Source of the DNA: Streptomyces sp. L-9-10
Lineage (GTDB): Bacteria > Actinomycetota > Actinomycetes > Streptomycetales > Streptomycetaceae
Length of the DNA: 64,000 nt
Reading direction: 5' to 3'
Assembly: GCF_004151105.1 (NCBI RefSeq)
Contig: NZ_PHRF01000012.1
Coordinates: forward strand, 1-64,000
Of this stretch, positions 28,919 through 38,830 are shown piece after piece. The notes beneath the pieces were generated by a model. That model was not told where the DNA came from and did not search any database. It saw only the letters and a list, made by a program, of their open reading frames with translations. The first letter of the stretch is position 1; each line of letters starts with the position of its first letter. The position numbers were made by a program, and so were the translations under genes.

Positions 28919-29620
28919 ATGGCACACTCGGCGACGATGGACATATCCGGGACGCGGCTCAGGGCGGCGCGGGCAGCACTGTTCACGGCACTGGTCGTGA
29001 CACTGTCCGCGGGCTCGCATGTGCTGCTGTCCCGGGCCCCGCTGCCGCTGGCCGTCGTCGCCGCGATCGGCGTCGTGGTGTTCCTGGTCGCCTACGCGGC
29101 GGCGGGCCGCGAGCGGGGCTTCTGGCGGATCGCGGCCCTGCTCGTCCCCCTCGAACTGGCCGCGGACACCGTCTTCACCAGTGGTCAGAACGTCTGTTAC
29201 GGCCCGGCCGGCGGCCCCGTAGCGGGGCCGCTGCGCTCGGTCGGCTTCGATGCCCTGTGCGGGGGAGCCTTCGGTACGCCGCTGCCCGGTGTGGCCTCCC
29301 CCGAGGGCGCCACGGCCCCGCTGCTGAACTCTCCCGACCCGGCTCTGCCCTGGCTGCTGCTGGCCGCCCATGTCTCGATCGGGCTGCTCGCCGCGTTCTG
29401 GCTGCGGCACGGCGAGGCCGCGCTGTCCCGGCTGGTCCGGGCCGCGGGCGCCTGCGCCTTCCGGCCGCTGCTGATCGCCGTCGCGGCGGCGGGCACGGTC
29501 CGCCGGGCCGTACGGCGCGGGCCGCGCCCGGCGGACCGCCCGCGGCCGTCCCGTACCCGCCTTCTCGTGCACTCCGTAGGACGGCGGGGACCGCCGCGCC
29601 TCGCGCTCAGCGCTGTCTGA
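28919..29620 (+). CDS. Hypothetical integral membrane protein
   Basis: These 233 residues include four hydrophobic segments: LFTALVVTLSAGSHVLLS, LPLAVVAAIGVVVFLVAYAA, GFWRIAALLVPLELAADTVFT and LPWLLLAAHVSIGLLAAFWL. Two Cys lie in the extracytoplasmic loop (NVCYGP and DALCGGAF). The Arg-rich C-terminus (TVRRAVRRGPRPADRPRPSRTR) should be cytosolic. It lies 51 bases before a membrane-anchored DsbA-like gene on the same strand, so a joint role in envelope thiol chemistry is possible but unproved. ATG 28937 is an alternative start. Confidence 0.7.
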   Translation: MAHSATMDISGTRLRAARAALFTALVVTLSAGSHVLLSRAPLPLAVVAAIGVVVFLVAYAAAGRERGFWRIAALLVPLELAADTVFTSGQNVCYGPAGGPVAGPLRSVGFDALCGGAFGTPLPGVASPEGATAPLLNSPDPALPWLLLAAHVSIGLLAAFWLRHGEAALSRLVRAAGACAFRPLLIAVAAAGTVRRAVRRGPRPADRPRPSRTRLLVHSVGRRGPPRLALSAV

Positions 29621-29671
29621 GCCGCGCCCCGTCCCCGCAGCAGTTACGTCATCACACGGAGTGAAACCATC

Positions 29672-30487
29672 ATGAGCGCACGCAACAACCAGGCCAACAA
29701 GGCGGCAGCCCGCGAGCGGCTGCGCGAGGAGCGCGAGCGGCAGGCGAAGAAGGACAGGATCCGCCGTCAGTTCGTCGTCCTCGGCTCGGCCGTCGTGGTC
29801 CTCGCGATAGCCGGCGGCGTGGGCTTCGCCGTCGTCCAGGCCAACAAGCCCTCGCACTGGGAGGCGATGAAGGACGAGAAGTCCGTCGTCGCCCCGGAGA
29901 ACACCGAGGGCACGGACGGTACGACCGTCGTCATCGGCAAGGCGGACGCCAAGAACACGCTGGAGCTGTACGAGGACTCCCGCTGCCCGGTCTGCGCGAC
30001 CTTCGAGCAGACGGTCGGCGAGACCGTCCAGAACGGCGTGGACTCCGGCAAGTTCAAGATCAAGTACGTCGGCGCGACCTTCATCGACAACTCCGACAAC
30101 GGCACGGGCTCCAAGAACGCCCTGTCGGCGCTGGGCGCGGCGCTCAATGTGAGCCCGGAGGCGTTCCTCCAGTACAAGACCGCGCTCTACTCGGCGAAGT
30201 TCCACCCCGAGGAGACCACTGACACGTTCGCCAAGGACAGTTATCTGATCGAGGTGGCGGACTCGGTGAGCGGGCTCAAGGGCAACAAGGCGTTCCAGAA
30301 GGACGTCACGGACGGTACGTACGACGCCTGGGCGATGAAGATGTCCGCCGCCTTCGACAAGAGCGGGGTGAAGGGCACTCCGACACTGAAGCTGGACGGC
30401 AAGCAGCTCACCGCCGAGGGCACCGACAACCCGCCCATGACGGTGGCGGAGTTCAACGCGGCGGTCACCAAGGCCCTCAAGGGCTGA
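29672..30487 (+). CDS. Membrane-anchored DsbA-like thioredoxin-fold protein
   Basis: This 271-residue protein has a cytosolic, highly charged coiled-coil start (NKAAARERLREERERQAKKDRIRR), one transmembrane segment (FVVLGSAVVVLAIAGGVGFAVV, about 34-55) and an extracytoplasmic DsbA/thioredoxin_4 domain. The redox site is CPVC at 105-108. A cis-Pro loop is visible in VKGTPTLKLDG. Such proteins oxidise or isomerise disulfides of exported proteins. The helical insert ALSALGAALNVSPEAFLQYKTALY is typical. ATG 29672 is the start. Confidence 0.92.
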   Translation: MSARNNQANKAAARERLREERERQAKKDRIRRQFVVLGSAVVVLAIAGGVGFAVVQANKPSHWEAMKDEKSVVAPENTEGTDGTTVVIGKADAKNTLELYEDSRCPVCATFEQTVGETVQNGVDSGKFKIKYVGATFIDNSDNGTGSKNALSALGAALNVSPEAFLQYKTALYSAKFHPEETTDTFAKDSYLIEVADSVSGLKGNKAFQKDVTDGTYDAWAMKMSAAFDKSGVKGTPTLKLDGKQLTAEGTDNPPMTVAEFNAAVTKALKG

Positions 30488-30501
30488 CGAGGGAAACCAC
30501 C

Positions 30502-30530
30502 CGGTCCGGAGGCGGGAACCCTCCGGGCCG
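30502..30530 (+). terminator. Hairpin after the DsbA-like gene
   Basis: CGGTCCGGAGG and CCTCCGGGCCG form an 11-bp stem with one G-U pair around a seven-base loop, 14 bases past the stop codon. No T-run is present. Confidence 0.6.
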
Positions 30531-30619
30531 TGACCGTCAGGCAGCCGGTGTTCGACGGGCGGGCGAATATTCCCGGTTCGCCTGCCCCGTCGCCATACCG
30601 GTCAGTAATCTGATCGTCC

Positions 30620-32275
30620 GTGACCAGTCTCCCGGCTCCTTCGCCGCGTCGCCGCACGGTCGTCAAAGCCGCTGCCGCCACCGCCGCCGCCACCGCTCTC
30701 GCCGCCCCGGTCGTTCTCGGCGGCTCCGCCACCGCCTCCGCCGCCGGGGCACCCGCCTTCCTCCACGGTGTCGCCTCCGGCGATCCGCTCCCCGACGGCG
30801 TCCTGTTGTGGACCCGGGTCACGCCCTCCCCCGACGCCGTACCCGGCTCGGGCAAGGGAGCGGACACCGAGGTGTTCTGGGAGGTCGCCGAGGACCAGCG
30901 GTTCGCGTCCGTCGTCGCGCGGGGGACCACCACCGCGCGGGCAGCGTCGGACCATACGGTCAAGGTCGATGTCAGGGGGCTGGGCCAGGCGGCCGTCCAC
31001 TACTTCCGGTTCACCGCGGGCGGCACGGTCTCCCCCGTCGGCCGTACGCGCACGGCGCCCGCGCCCGGCGCCGCCACCCCCGGGGTGCGTTTCGGCGTGG
31101 TCTCCTGCGCCAACTGGGAGGCCGGCTACTTCTCCGCGTACCGGCATCTGGCCGCCCGCGCCGACCTCGACGCCGTCCTCCATCTCGGCGACTACCTCTA
31201 CGAGTACGCGACCGGCGGCTTCCCGGGGACGGACGGTGTCGTACGGCAGCACGAACCGACGCACGAGATCATCAGCCTCGCCGACTACCGCGCGCGCCAC
31301 GGCCGTTACAAGACCGACGACGATCTGCGGGCGCTGCACGCCGGCCATCCCGTGATCGCCATCTGGGACGACCACGAGTTCGCCAACGACGCCTGGTCGG
31401 GCGGCGCGGAGAACCACACGCCCGGTACCGAGGGCACCTGGGCCGACCGGGCGGCGGCCGCCAGGCAGGCGTACTTCGAGTGGATGCCCGTCCGCGCCTC
31501 CACCGAGGGCACCGTCTACCGCAGACTGCGTTTCGGCGCGCTCGCCGACCTCCATCTGCTGGATCTGCGGTCCTTCCGCTCCCAGCAGACGACGATCGGC
31601 GACGGCGCGGTGGACGATCCGGACCGTACGATCACCGGCCGCGCCCAGCTCGACTGGCTGAAGGCGGGCCTGGCGGGATCGGACGCCGCCTGGAAGCTGG
31701 TCGGTACGTCGGTGATGATCTCGCCGGTCGCCTTCGGCTCGCTGCCCGCCCATCTGCTGGGTCCGATAGCCGAGTTGCTCGGTCTGCCCAAGGAGGGCCT
31801 CGCCGTCAACGTCGACCAGTGGGACGGCTACACGGACGACCGCAGGGAACTGCTCGCGCATCTGACCGGGCGCGGGATCCGGAACACGGTGTTCCTGACC
31901 GGTGACATCCATATGGCCTGGGCCAACGAGGTGCCGGTCACGGCGGCCACGTATCCGCTCTCCCGCTCCGCCGCCACGGAGTTCGTGGTCACCTCGGTCA
32001 CCTCCGACAACCTGGACGACCTTCTGCACGTACCGGCCGGGACGCTCTCGGTGGTCGCGTCCGCCGCGGTCAGGGCCGCCAACCGCCATGTGAAATGGGT
32101 GGACATGGACCATCACGGCTACGGCGTGCTCGATGTCACGGCCGAGCGGACGCAGATGGACTACTACACGGTCTCCGACCGGACCGACCCCGCCGCGACC
32201 GCCTCCTGGGCCCGCTCGTACCGCACCGCGTCGGGCTCACAGCGGGTGGAACGGGCCGGGCAGCCCGTCCGCTGA
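30620..32275 (+). CDS. phoD: Secreted alkaline phosphatase D (PhoD family)
   Basis: PhoD (551 residues) is a Tat-exported Ca/Fe-dependent phosphodiesterase/phosphatase that releases phosphate outside the cell. The N-terminus has a twin-arginine signal ([21 protein letters not shown]). A fibronectin-like domain follows ([23 protein letters not shown]). The catalytic core carries [17 protein letters not shown] (conserved Cys), [34 protein letters not shown] and [15 protein letters not shown], the metal-binding motifs of the family. GTG 30620 gives the correct Tat n-region. A PhoP-type box upstream is not convincing. Confidence 0.93.
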   Translation: MTSLPAPSPRRRTVVKAAAATAAATALAAPVVLGGSATASAAGAPAFLHGVASGDPLPDGVLLWTRVTPSPDAVPGSGKGADTEVFWEVAEDQRFASVVARGTTTARAASDHTVKVDVRGLGQAAVHYFRFTAGGTVSPVGRTRTAPAPGAATPGVRFGVVSCANWEAGYFSAYRHLAARADLDAVLHLGDYLYEYATGGFPGTDGVVRQHEPTHEIISLADYRARHGRYKTDDDLRALHAGHPVIAIWDDHEFANDAWSGGAENHTPGTEGTWADRAAAARQAYFEWMPVRASTEGTVYRRLRFGALADLHLLDLRSFRSQQTTIGDGAVDDPDRTITGRAQLDWLKAGLAGSDAAWKLVGTSVMISPVAFGSLPAHLLGPIAELLGLPKEGLAVNVDQWDGYTDDRRELLAHLTGRGIRNTVFLTGDIHMAWANEVPVTAATYPLSRSAATEFVVTSVTSDNLDDLLHVPAGTLSVVASAAVRAANRHVKWVDMDHHGYGVLDVTAERTQMDYYTVSDRTDPAATASWARSYRTASGSQRVERAGQPVR

Positions 32276-32299
32276 CCCGCTGGACGGCCCGGCACCACC

Positions 32300-32869
32300 T
32301 CAGAGCGAGTCGATGAAGGCGAGCCCGGTCCGCCAGGTCGCCTCCGCGGCCGCCTCGTCGTAGTCCGGCAGACCGGGATCGGTGTAGAGATGCCCTGCCC
32401 CCGGGTAGCGGTAGATCTCCACATCGGCCCCGGCCTGCCGCATCTTCAGGTACCAGGCGGTCAGCCAGTCGTGCGTCTCGAACGGGTCCGGGTCCGCGAC
32501 ATGCAGTTGTACGGGCAGATCGTCCACGGACGCGTTCTCCGCGATGTCGGACGTACCGTGCAACAGCAGCAGCCCGCGTGCCCTGCTGTCGCCCAGCGCC
32601 AGATTCTGCGCGATCGAGCCGCCGAGCGAGAAACCCGCGTACACCAGACCGCGTTCCGAGTACGGCGCGGCGGCCAGCACCGCGCGGCGCAGCAGTTCGT
32701 CCTTGCCGATCTTGTCCTTCAAGGCCATACCCTCCTCCACGGAGGTCGCGGTTTGGCCCTCGAAGAGGTCGGGCACGCGCACCTGGTGTCCGGCGGCACG
32801 CAGCCGGTCCGCCGCGGTGTGCACGGCCGGGCGCGGACCGTGGACGGAATGGAAGAGCATGATGTCCAT
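32300..32869 (-). CDS. Dienelactone hydrolase family protein
   Basis: This 189-residue alpha/beta hydrolase has the short dienelactone-hydrolase layout. The nucleophile motif is GFSLGGS (Ser81), the acidic residue lies in VADPDPFET and the His in YPGAGHLYTDPG. The canonical dienelactone hydrolase has Cys as nucleophile, and the Ser version is common in actinobacteria. The substrate is unknown. It is convergent with phoD and divergent from the MscS gene. Confidence 0.88.
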   Translation of the reverse strand: MDIMLFHSVHGPRPAVHTAADRLRAAGHQVRVPDLFEGQTATSVEEGMALKDKIGKDELLRRAVLAAAPYSERGLVYAGFSLGGSIAQNLALGDSRARGLLLLHGTSDIAENASVDDLPVQLHVADPDPFETHDWLTAWYLKMRQAGADVEIYRYPGAGHLYTDPGLPDYDEAAAEATWRTGLAFIDSL

Positions 32870-32914
32870 CCGGCCATCCTGCCAGCCCGTATATCGGAAC
32901 CCGACGAGGGAGCC

Positions 32915-34096
32915 ATGGAGAACGTACTGCGCCCACTACTCGTGCTCGGCGGCTCGGTGCTGCTGACGCTCGCGCTCGGCTGGGTCGTCGACCTGGTGCT
33001 GCGCCGCGCGGACGTCCGGCACCCGGAGACCCCGCTGTGGGGGCTGCTCCGGCGCTGCCGGGTGCCGCTCCAGGTGGTCCTGCTCGCGGCCCTGCTGCGC
33101 GGTTCGTTCCGGGAGACCCGGTGGCGGATCATCGAGAACCACCACGAGGGGATCGGCCGGGCGCTCACGCTGGTGCTCATCGGCGCCGGTGCCTGGCTGG
33201 TGGTGGGGGTCGTCTCGGCGGCTGTGGAGTCCACGTACGCCCGGTACGCGGCCTCGACCCGGGACGCGGCCCGTCTGCGCCGGGTCCGTACGCAGGTGAC
33301 GCTGATCATGCGAATCGTCACGGCCGTCGTCGCGGTGGTCGCGGCGGCGGCGATCCTGCTCACCTTCCCCGACATGCGGGCCGTCGGCACCTCGATCCTG
33401 GCCTCCGCGGGCATCATCGGCATCGTCGCCGGTGTCGCCGCGCAGTCCACGCTCGGCAATCTCTTCGCGGGCTTCCAGATCGCGTTCGGGGACATGGTGC
33501 GGATCGGCGACACGGTGGTGGTGGACGGCGAGTGGGGGGTGGTCGAGGAGGTCACGCTCACCTTCCTCGCCGTACGGACCTGGGACGAGCGGCGCATCAC
33601 GATGCCCGTGTCGTACTTCACCAGCAAGCCCTTCGAGAACTGGTCGCGCGGCGGCGTCCAGATGACCGGCACCGTCTTCTTCCAGCTGGACCACTCGGCG
33701 CCGATGGGGCCGATGCGCGAGAAGCTCCACGAGATCCTGCGGGACTGCCCGGCCTGGGACGGCAGGGCCTGGAATCTGGCGGTGACCGACACCGCCACCA
33801 CCACGATGGAGGTGCGCGCCGTGGTCACCGCCAAGGACGCGGACGACATCTGGACGGTGCGCTGCGCGGTACGGGAGCAGCTGATCGGCTGGCTGGTGGA
33901 GCACCATCCGTACGCGCTGCCGAGGATCTCGACGGATCTCGCCCACGGGCTCCTCCCGCGCGGCCGGAGCCCGCTTGCCGCCGAGCGGACGGAGCGCGAC
34001 GAGCGCGCCACGGACGAGACGCCCGGCCGCGACGGGGACCACGAGCGGCAGGAGCGCCACGAGGACACCGAGCGGCCCCGCACGGGCCGCGGCTGA
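32915..34096 (+). CDS. MscS family mechanosensitive ion channel
   Basis: This 393-residue channel protects the cell on osmotic downshock. Four transmembrane segments are visible (LLVLGGSVLLTLALGWVVDLVL, ALTLVLIGAGAWLVVGVVSAA and IMRIVTAVVAVVAAAAILL, then the pore helix TSILASAGIIGIVAGVAAQSTLGNLFAG). The pore helix leads into the beta domain (GDMVRIGDTVVVDGEWGVVEEVTLTFLAVRTWDERRITMPVSYF). After the C-terminal alpha-beta domain there is a highly charged tail of about 55 residues (TERDERATDETPGRDGDHERQERHEDTERP). ATG 32915 follows GAGGGAG. Confidence 0.92.
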   Translation: MENVLRPLLVLGGSVLLTLALGWVVDLVLRRADVRHPETPLWGLLRRCRVPLQVVLLAALLRGSFRETRWRIIENHHEGIGRALTLVLIGAGAWLVVGVVSAAVESTYARYAASTRDAARLRRVRTQVTLIMRIVTAVVAVVAAAAILLTFPDMRAVGTSILASAGIIGIVAGVAAQSTLGNLFAGFQIAFGDMVRIGDTVVVDGEWGVVEEVTLTFLAVRTWDERRITMPVSYFTSKPFENWSRGGVQMTGTVFFQLDHSAPMGPMREKLHEILRDCPAWDGRAWNLAVTDTATTTMEVRAVVTAKDADDIWTVRCAVREQLIGWLVEHHPYALPRISTDLAHGLLPRGRSPLAAERTERDERATDETPGRDGDHERQERHEDTERPRTGRG

Positions 34097-34110
34097 GGCC
34101 GCGCGGGCGC

Positions 34111-35697
34111 TCAGCGCATGCTGCGCACGTCCAGATGGCGCAGGACGCGGTCCACGATCTCGGGGTTCGAGCCCGGCTCGTTGCGGGCCGAGAGCACCTC
34201 GTGGCGGGCCGCCGACATCATCTCGCGCTGGATGCGCTGGACGGTCTTGATGCGCTCCACCCGCTTGGTGACCCACTCACGCCGCTCGTCATCGATCAGA
34301 TCGGGGCTGATCCGCACCCCGATGTCGCCCGCGCCGCGCTGGAGCCGCTCGCTGATCTCCTCCGGCAGGTCCTCGACCTCCTCGATCTCCCTGAGGCGGC
34401 GCTTGGCCGCCTTGGCGGCGCGGACGGCGAGCGAGTGCTCCAGCTCCCGTTCCGCGTCCGTGTCCGCCCGTACGCCGAGCCTCCGTACCAGCCAGGGCAG
34501 GGTGAGGCCCTGGATGACCAGGGTGGCCATGATGACCGCGAACGCGATGAAGATGATCTCCTCGCGTCCGGGGAAGGGCTCGCCGCTGTCGGTCTTCAGC
34601 GGGATCGCCAGCGCCAGGGCGACCGAGGCCACCCCGCGCATCCCGGCCCACCACATGACCACGGTCTCGCGCCAGCTGGTCGGGATCTCCTCGTCGTAGT
34701 CGCGGAGCTTGTGCATCCGCTTGGCCAGCCAGGTCGCGGGCAGCAGCCACAGCAGCCGTACGAACACGACGACCCCGATGACCGCGGCACCCCAGCCGAG
34801 CATCTCGGACGTCCGGCCGCCCGCCGCGCCGAAGGCGTTGTGCAGCTCCAGCCCGATCAGACCGAAGGCGACGCCGGTCACCAGGGTGTCGACGATCTGC
34901 CAGAAGGAGTTGCCGGCCAGCCGCCCCATCACGTCGTCGGCGTCCGCCGTGTGCGTGGCCAGGAAGAGCGCGGTGGTCAGCACGGCGAGCACACCCGAGC
35001 CGTGCAGCTCCTCCGCCAGCACATAGCTGACGAACGGCACCAGCAGCGAGAGCCCGATCTGCAACGTCGCGTCACCGAGCAGGGACATCACCTTGTTGGA
35101 GACCCAGCCGAGCGCGAGCCCCACCGCCACGGCGACCACCGCGGACAGGACGAGCGAGCCGGCCGCGCTCGGCCAGGAGAACGTTCCGCTGACCACCGCG
35201 GCGATCGCCACGTGGTAGAGCACGATCGCGGTGACGTCGTTGAAGAGCCCCTCGCCCTCCAGGATCGAGACCAGCCGCCGGGGCAGTCCGAGGGAGCCCG
35301 CGACGGCGGTCGCGGCCACCGGATCGGGCGGGGCGACCAGCGCGCCGAGCGCGACCGCGGCGGCGATCGGCAGTCCGGGCACGATGGAGTTGGCCACCGC
35401 CGCGACGGCCGCCGTCGTCACGAAGACCAGCGCGACCGCGAGCAGCAGGATGGGGCGCACATTCGCCGTGAACTGCCGCCAGGAGGTGCGCTGCACGGCG
35501 GCGTACAGCAGGGGCGGCAGCAGCAGCGGAAGGATGAAGTCCGGCGGCACCTGCACGTTCGGTACGAACGGCAGCAGCGCCAGGACGATCCCCACCAGGG
35601 TCATCAGTACCGGCGAGGGCAGCCCGAGCCGCTCCCCGAGCGGCACCGTGACCACCGCGCCGAGCAACAGCACGAGCAGCAGCGCCAACTGGTCCAC
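34111..35697 (-). CDS. CPA1 family Na+/H+ antiporter
   Basis: This 528-residue antiporter has about 12 transmembrane segments and a cytosolic C-terminal domain. Typical segments are LPSPVLMTLVGIVLALLPF, LGALVAPPDPVAATAVAGSLGLP, LVSILEGEGLFNDVTAIVLYHVAIAAV (E-x-x-x-x-N-D ion-binding motif) and WAGMRGVASVALALAIPL. The C-terminal 120 residues are charged and coiled (LAVRAAKAAKRRLREIEEVEDLPEEISERLQRG). The GTG at 35697 starts it. It exchanges Na+ (or K+) for protons. The exact cation is not readable from the sequence. Confidence 0.93.
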   Translation of the reverse strand: MDQLALLLVLLLGAVVTVPLGERLGLPSPVLMTLVGIVLALLPFVPNVQVPPDFILPLLLPPLLYAAVQRTSWRQFTANVRPILLLAVALVFVTTAAVAAVANSIVPGLPIAAAVALGALVAPPDPVAATAVAGSLGLPRRLVSILEGEGLFNDVTAIVLYHVAIAAVVSGTFSWPSAAGSLVLSAVVAVAVGLALGWVSNKVMSLLGDATLQIGLSLLVPFVSYVLAEELHGSGVLAVLTTALFLATHTADADDVMGRLAGNSFWQIVDTLVTGVAFGLIGLELHNAFGAAGGRTSEMLGWGAAVIGVVVFVRLLWLLPATWLAKRMHKLRDYDEEIPTSWRETVVMWWAGMRGVASVALALAIPLKTDSGEPFPGREEIIFIAFAVIMATLVIQGLTLPWLVRRLGVRADTDAERELEHSLAVRAAKAAKRRLREIEEVEDLPEEISERLQRGAGDIGVRISPDLIDDERREWVTKRVERIKTVQRIQREMMSAARHEVLSARNEPGSNPEIVDRVLRHLDVRSMR

Positions 35698-35812
35698 GGG
35701 AGGCCCTCCGGTGATCGAAAGCCTTGCGGCAGACGTCGGTGATCAGGGGCTCCAGCCTGTCACGCACGCTGTCCGAACCTCCCGAGGGGGGCACGGGAGG
35801 TCGCCGGGTGGG

Positions 35813-36322
35813 CTACGGGAGCGTCCGCCGCATCGACCGGTGCGCGATGCCCGCGTCCTGGAACTCGGGGCCGTACGCCGCGTATCCCAGCCGCTCGTAG
35901 AAGCCCAGCGCGTGCGACTGCGCGTGCAGGTCCACCACCGTGAGCCCGCGCTCGCGGGCCGCGTCCTCGACGGCCCGCACCAGCGCCACGCCGATACCGC
36001 GCCCACGGGCCGCCGCGACGACCGCCAGCCGCCCCAGCGAACCGACGGACGGGTCCCCGCCGGTCCTGTCGGCGGCCTCGGGCCCGTACAGCAGCCGCGC
36101 GGTGCCCAGCGGCACCCCGTCCGCGCGGATCGCGAGCAGCTGGAGCGCCCACGCGTCACGGCCGTCGTACTCGATGTCCTCGGAGACCCGCTGCTCGACG
36201 ACGAAGACCTCCTTGCGGACCGCGAAGCACGCCTCGGTGTCCGCCGGTCCGGCCGCGATCCGCACCAGGAAGCCGGAGTCGGGGCCGGTGCCGGTGCCGG
36301 GGCCGTCCTGGCGTGCGGTCAT
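35813..36322 (-). CDS. GNAT family N-acetyltransferase
   Basis: This 169-residue acetyltransferase has the ElaA-like start [25 protein letters not shown]. The acetyl-CoA-binding strand and loop are [27 protein letters not shown] (motif A R-G-x-G-I-G). Motif B is [16 protein letters not shown]. The ATG at 36322 overlaps the rluD-type gene stop (ATGA), so the two are co-translated with lspA upstream. The substrate is unknown. Confidence 0.9.
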   Translation of the reverse strand: MTARQDGPGTGTGPDSGFLVRIAAGPADTEACFAVRKEVFVVEQRVSEDIEYDGRDAWALQLLAIRADGVPLGTARLLYGPEAADRTGGDPSVGSLGRLAVVAAARGRGIGVALVRAVEDAARERGLTVVDLHAQSHALGFYERLGYAAYGPEFQDAGIAHRSMRRTLP

Positions 36323-37260
36323 CCGTTGCTCTCCGCCCTGACCTTGTCCAGCGCGCCCTGGAGATCGTCGGGATAGCCGCTGGAGTACTCCACCCACCGC
36401 CCGTCCGACGGATGCTCGAAGCCCAGCCGTACGGCGTGCAGCCACTGCCGCGTCAGCCCCAGCCGCTTGGCGAGCGTCGGATCGGCGCCGTAGGTCAGAT
36501 CGCCCACACAGGGATGGCGGTGGGCGGACATGTGCACCCGGATCTGGTGCGTACGGCCCGTCTCCAGCTTGATGTCCAGCAGCGAGGCCGACCGGAACGC
36601 CTCGATCAGGTCGTAGTGCGTCACCGACGGCTTGCCCTCGGCGGTGACCGCCCACTTGTAGTCGTGGTTCGGATGGCGGCCGATGGGCGCGTCGATGGTC
36701 CCGCTCATCGGGTCCGGGTGCCCCTGCACCAGCGCGTGGTAGCGCTTGTCGACGACCCGCTCCTTGAACTGCGCCTTGAGCAGGGTGTACGCGCGCTCCG
36801 ACTTGGCCACCACCATCAGCCCGGAGGTCCCGACGTCCAGCCGGTGCACGATGCCCTGCCGCTCGGCCGCCCCCGAGGTGGAGATGCGGTAGCCGGCGGC
36901 GGCCAGGCCGCCGATGACGGTCGTACCGCTCCAGCCGGGGCTGGGATGCGCGGCGACGCCGACCGGCTTGACGATCACCACGATGTCGTCGTCGTCGTGC
37001 ACGATCTCCATGCCCTCGACGGGCTCGGCCACGATCTGTACCGGGACGGCGGCCGGCGGCATCTCGACCTCCAGCCAGGCCCCGCCGTTCACACGCTCGG
37101 ACTTCCCGACGACGGCGCCGTCGACCTGGACCTTCCCGGAGGCGGCCAGCTCGGCCGCCTTCGTACGGGAAAACCCGAACATACGGGCGATGGCGGCGTC
37201 GACGCGCTCGCCCTCCAGGCCATCGGGCACGGGCAGCGTTCTGATCTCGGGAAAGCTCAC
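36319..37260 (-). CDS. rluD: RluA family 23S rRNA pseudouridine synthase
   Basis: This 313-residue enzyme has an N-terminal S4 domain ([35 protein letters not shown]) and the catalytic domain with Asp142 in [27 protein letters not shown] and [23 protein letters not shown] are family-typical. It converts uridines in 23S rRNA to pseudouridine. The exact positions are inferred from the RluD-like S4 plus catalytic layout. GTG 37260 is preferred, and a GTG at 37284 would add eight residues. It lies 82 bases from lspA, its usual neighbour in bacteria. Confidence 0.9.
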   Translation of the reverse strand: MSFPEIRTLPVPDGLEGERVDAAIARMFGFSRTKAAELAASGKVQVDGAVVGKSERVNGGAWLEVEMPPAAVPVQIVAEPVEGMEIVHDDDDIVVIVKPVGVAAHPSPGWSGTTVIGGLAAAGYRISTSGAAERQGIVHRLDVGTSGLMVVAKSERAYTLLKAQFKERVVDKRYHALVQGHPDPMSGTIDAPIGRHPNHDYKWAVTAEGKPSVTHYDLIEAFRSASLLDIKLETGRTHQIRVHMSAHRHPCVGDLTYGADPTLAKRLGLTRQWLHAVRLGFEHPSDGRWVEYSSGYPDDLQGALDKVRAESNG

Positions 37261-37320
37261 CCGTCGAGTATGCCTTGTGGCCACAGGGCGCCGGACCGCA
37301 CGTCCTCGGCCCCCCGGCCC

Positions 37321-37348
37321 CTCAGTCCTCAGTCCTCAGTCCTCAGTC
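37321..37348. repeat. Tandem heptamer CTCAGTC x 4 across the lspA stop codon
   Basis: Four exact copies of CTCAGTC stand in a row. The lspA stop (TGA on the minus strand, 37343-37345) is inside the last unit. Changes in copy number would not alter the protein if the first-read unit is kept. Confidence 0.9.
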
Positions 37349-37900
37349 CTTGTGGACGGTCCCGTCCGGGTCGAGGCCCCGGAACGACAGCAGCACGATG
37401 AGGAAGCCGCCGCAGACGATCGCGGAGTCGGCGAGATTGAACACCGCGAAGTGCGCGGGCGCGATGAAGTCGACCACGGCGCCCTGGAAGACGCCGGGCG
37501 AACGGAAGATCCGGTCGGTGAGATTGCCCAGCGCGCCTCCGAGCAGCAGCCCCAGCGCGAACGCCCAGGGCAGGCTGTAGAGCTTGCGGGCCAGCCGGGC
37601 GATCACCACGATCACGGCCGCCGCGATACACGTGAAGATCACCGTGAACGCCTCGCCGATACCGAACGCGGCGCCCGGGTTCCTGATCGCCTCGAACTTC
37701 AGCAGATCACCGATCACCTCGATCGGCTCGTGGTGCTCCAGCTTGGCCACCACGAGCATCTTGCTGCTGAGGTCCAGCAGATAAGCCACCACGGCGACGG
37801 CGAAGAGGGCGGCGATCCTGCGCTTCCCTCTGGGCTGTCCGGCGGCAGCCGCAGCCTCGTCGTCAACCTCCGGCGTACTGATGCGCTCCGCCTCTGCCAC
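37343..37900 (-). CDS. lspA: Lipoprotein signal peptidase (signal peptidase II)
   Basis: LspA (185 residues) cleaves lipoprotein signal peptides after lipid transfer, in the cytoplasmic membrane. It has four transmembrane helices and the two catalytic Asp: Asp129 in [12 protein letters not shown] and Asp158 in [12 protein letters not shown]. The conserved [13 protein letters not shown] is also present. A 25-residue cytosolic extension rich in Glu and Ala precedes the first helix, as in other Streptomyces. It is the first gene of the lspA-rluD-GNAT group. Confidence 0.96.
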   Translation of the reverse strand: MAEAERISTPEVDDEAAAAAGQPRGKRRIAALFAVAVVAYLLDLSSKMLVVAKLEHHEPIEVIGDLLKFEAIRNPGAAFGIGEAFTVIFTCIAAAVIVVIARLARKLYSLPWAFALGLLLGGALGNLTDRIFRSPGVFQGAVVDFIAPAHFAVFNLADSAIVCGGFLIVLLSFRGLDPDGTVHKD

Positions 37901-37960
37901 GTGAGTCCCTCAACCCTAGGTACCTGACTGAGGACGAGCGTACGGCACACGCGTACGCGT

Positions 37961-38830
37961 TCAGCCTCGACGTTCCTGCTTCTGCTTGTCCTCCACACAG
38001 AGTGTGGCCCGCGGAAACGCCTGCATCCTGGCCTTGCCGATCGGCTTTCCGCAGATCTCGCAGAGCCCGTACGTACCGGCGTCGAGCCGCTGGAGCGCCC
38101 GCTCGGTCTGCTCCAGCATCTCGCGGGCGTTGGCGGCGAGCGACATCTCGTGCTCGCGCGTGATGTTCTTCGTGCCGGTGTCCGCGTCGTCGTCACCGGC
38201 GCCGTCGCCCGAGTCCCGCATCAGCCCGGCCAGCGCGGTCTCGGACGAGGTGATCTCGGCGCGCAGTCTGGCCGTCTCGCTCTCCAGCACGGCGCGGGCC
38301 GCCGCGACCTCCTCCGGCGTCCAGGGATCCTCGCCCGGCCGTACGGCCAGTTCCTCCGGAGGTGTGGCCGTAGCGCGCGCGGTGGGGACCGCCGCGGCCC
38401 CCGATCCACGCGGGCCGGCCGCCGTACCCCCGCCGCCCGCGGTCTTCTTCGCTCCCACCGTGCTGGCTCCCGTCTGTTCCGCGGCCTGGGCCGCCCCCTC
38501 GGCCGCGGACGCGGCCTTCTTCGCGGTCTCACCGGCGGCCGCCCGGCCGGGCGGCGCCTTCTCGGCCGCGGACTTCTTCGCGGCCGTCCTCTTCGCCGGT
38601 GCCTTCTCGGTCGTCTTCTTCGCCGCGGACTTCTTCGCCGGTGCTTTCCTGGCCGGTGCCTTCTTGGCCTGTGCTTTCTTGGCCTGTGCTTTCTTGGCCT
38701 GTGCTTTCTTGGTCTGTGCTTTCTTGGCCTGTGTCTTCTTCGCCGTGGCCTTCGCCGTGGTCCTGGCCGCGCTCTCGGTCGCCGGTTTCGCCGCGGTCGT
38801 CTTCTTCGCGGCGGTCTTCTTCGCCACCAT
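37961..38830 (-). CDS. DksA/TraR zinc-finger protein with histone-H1-like N-terminal tail
   Basis: This 289-residue protein has two parts. The first 110 residues are a Lys/Ala/Thr-rich tail with tandem [10 protein letters not shown] units, like histone H1 or HU tails, and are likely to bind DNA or RNA. A low-complexity linker follows. The C-terminal 110 residues form a DksA/TraR domain: a coiled coil ([29 protein letters not shown] … [18 protein letters not shown]) and the finger [29 protein letters not shown]. Only three Cys are present (257, 260, 278), and the usual fourth is Asp or Glu. DksA binds RNA polymerase and works with ppGpp. The gene lies between lspA and the divergent ileS leader. 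Confidence 0.9.
   Translation of the reverse strand: MVAKKTAAKKTTAAKPATESAARTTAKATAKKTQAKKAQTKKAQAKKAQAKKAQAKKAPARKAPAKKSAAKKTTEKAPAKRTAAKKSAAEKAPPGRAAAGETAKKAASAAEGAAQAAEQTGASTVGAKKTAGGGGTAAGPRGSGAAAVPTARATATPPEELAVRPGEDPWTPEEVAAARAVLESETARLRAEITSSETALAGLMRDSGDGAGDDDADTGTKNITREHEMSLAANAREMLEQTERALQRLDAGTYGLCEICGKPIGKARMQAFPRATLCVEDKQKQERRG

Noticed and set aside
30560..30600. Possible PhoP (PHO) box before phoD: GTTCGCC…CGTCGCC
   Set aside because: The two GTTCACC-like units are 12, not 11, bases apart and both are degenerate, so I cannot support it.
33037..35742. A 901-codon open frame on the plus strand
   Set aside because: It crosses the MscS gene in another frame and then runs antisense to the antiporter. 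No conserved motif is present.
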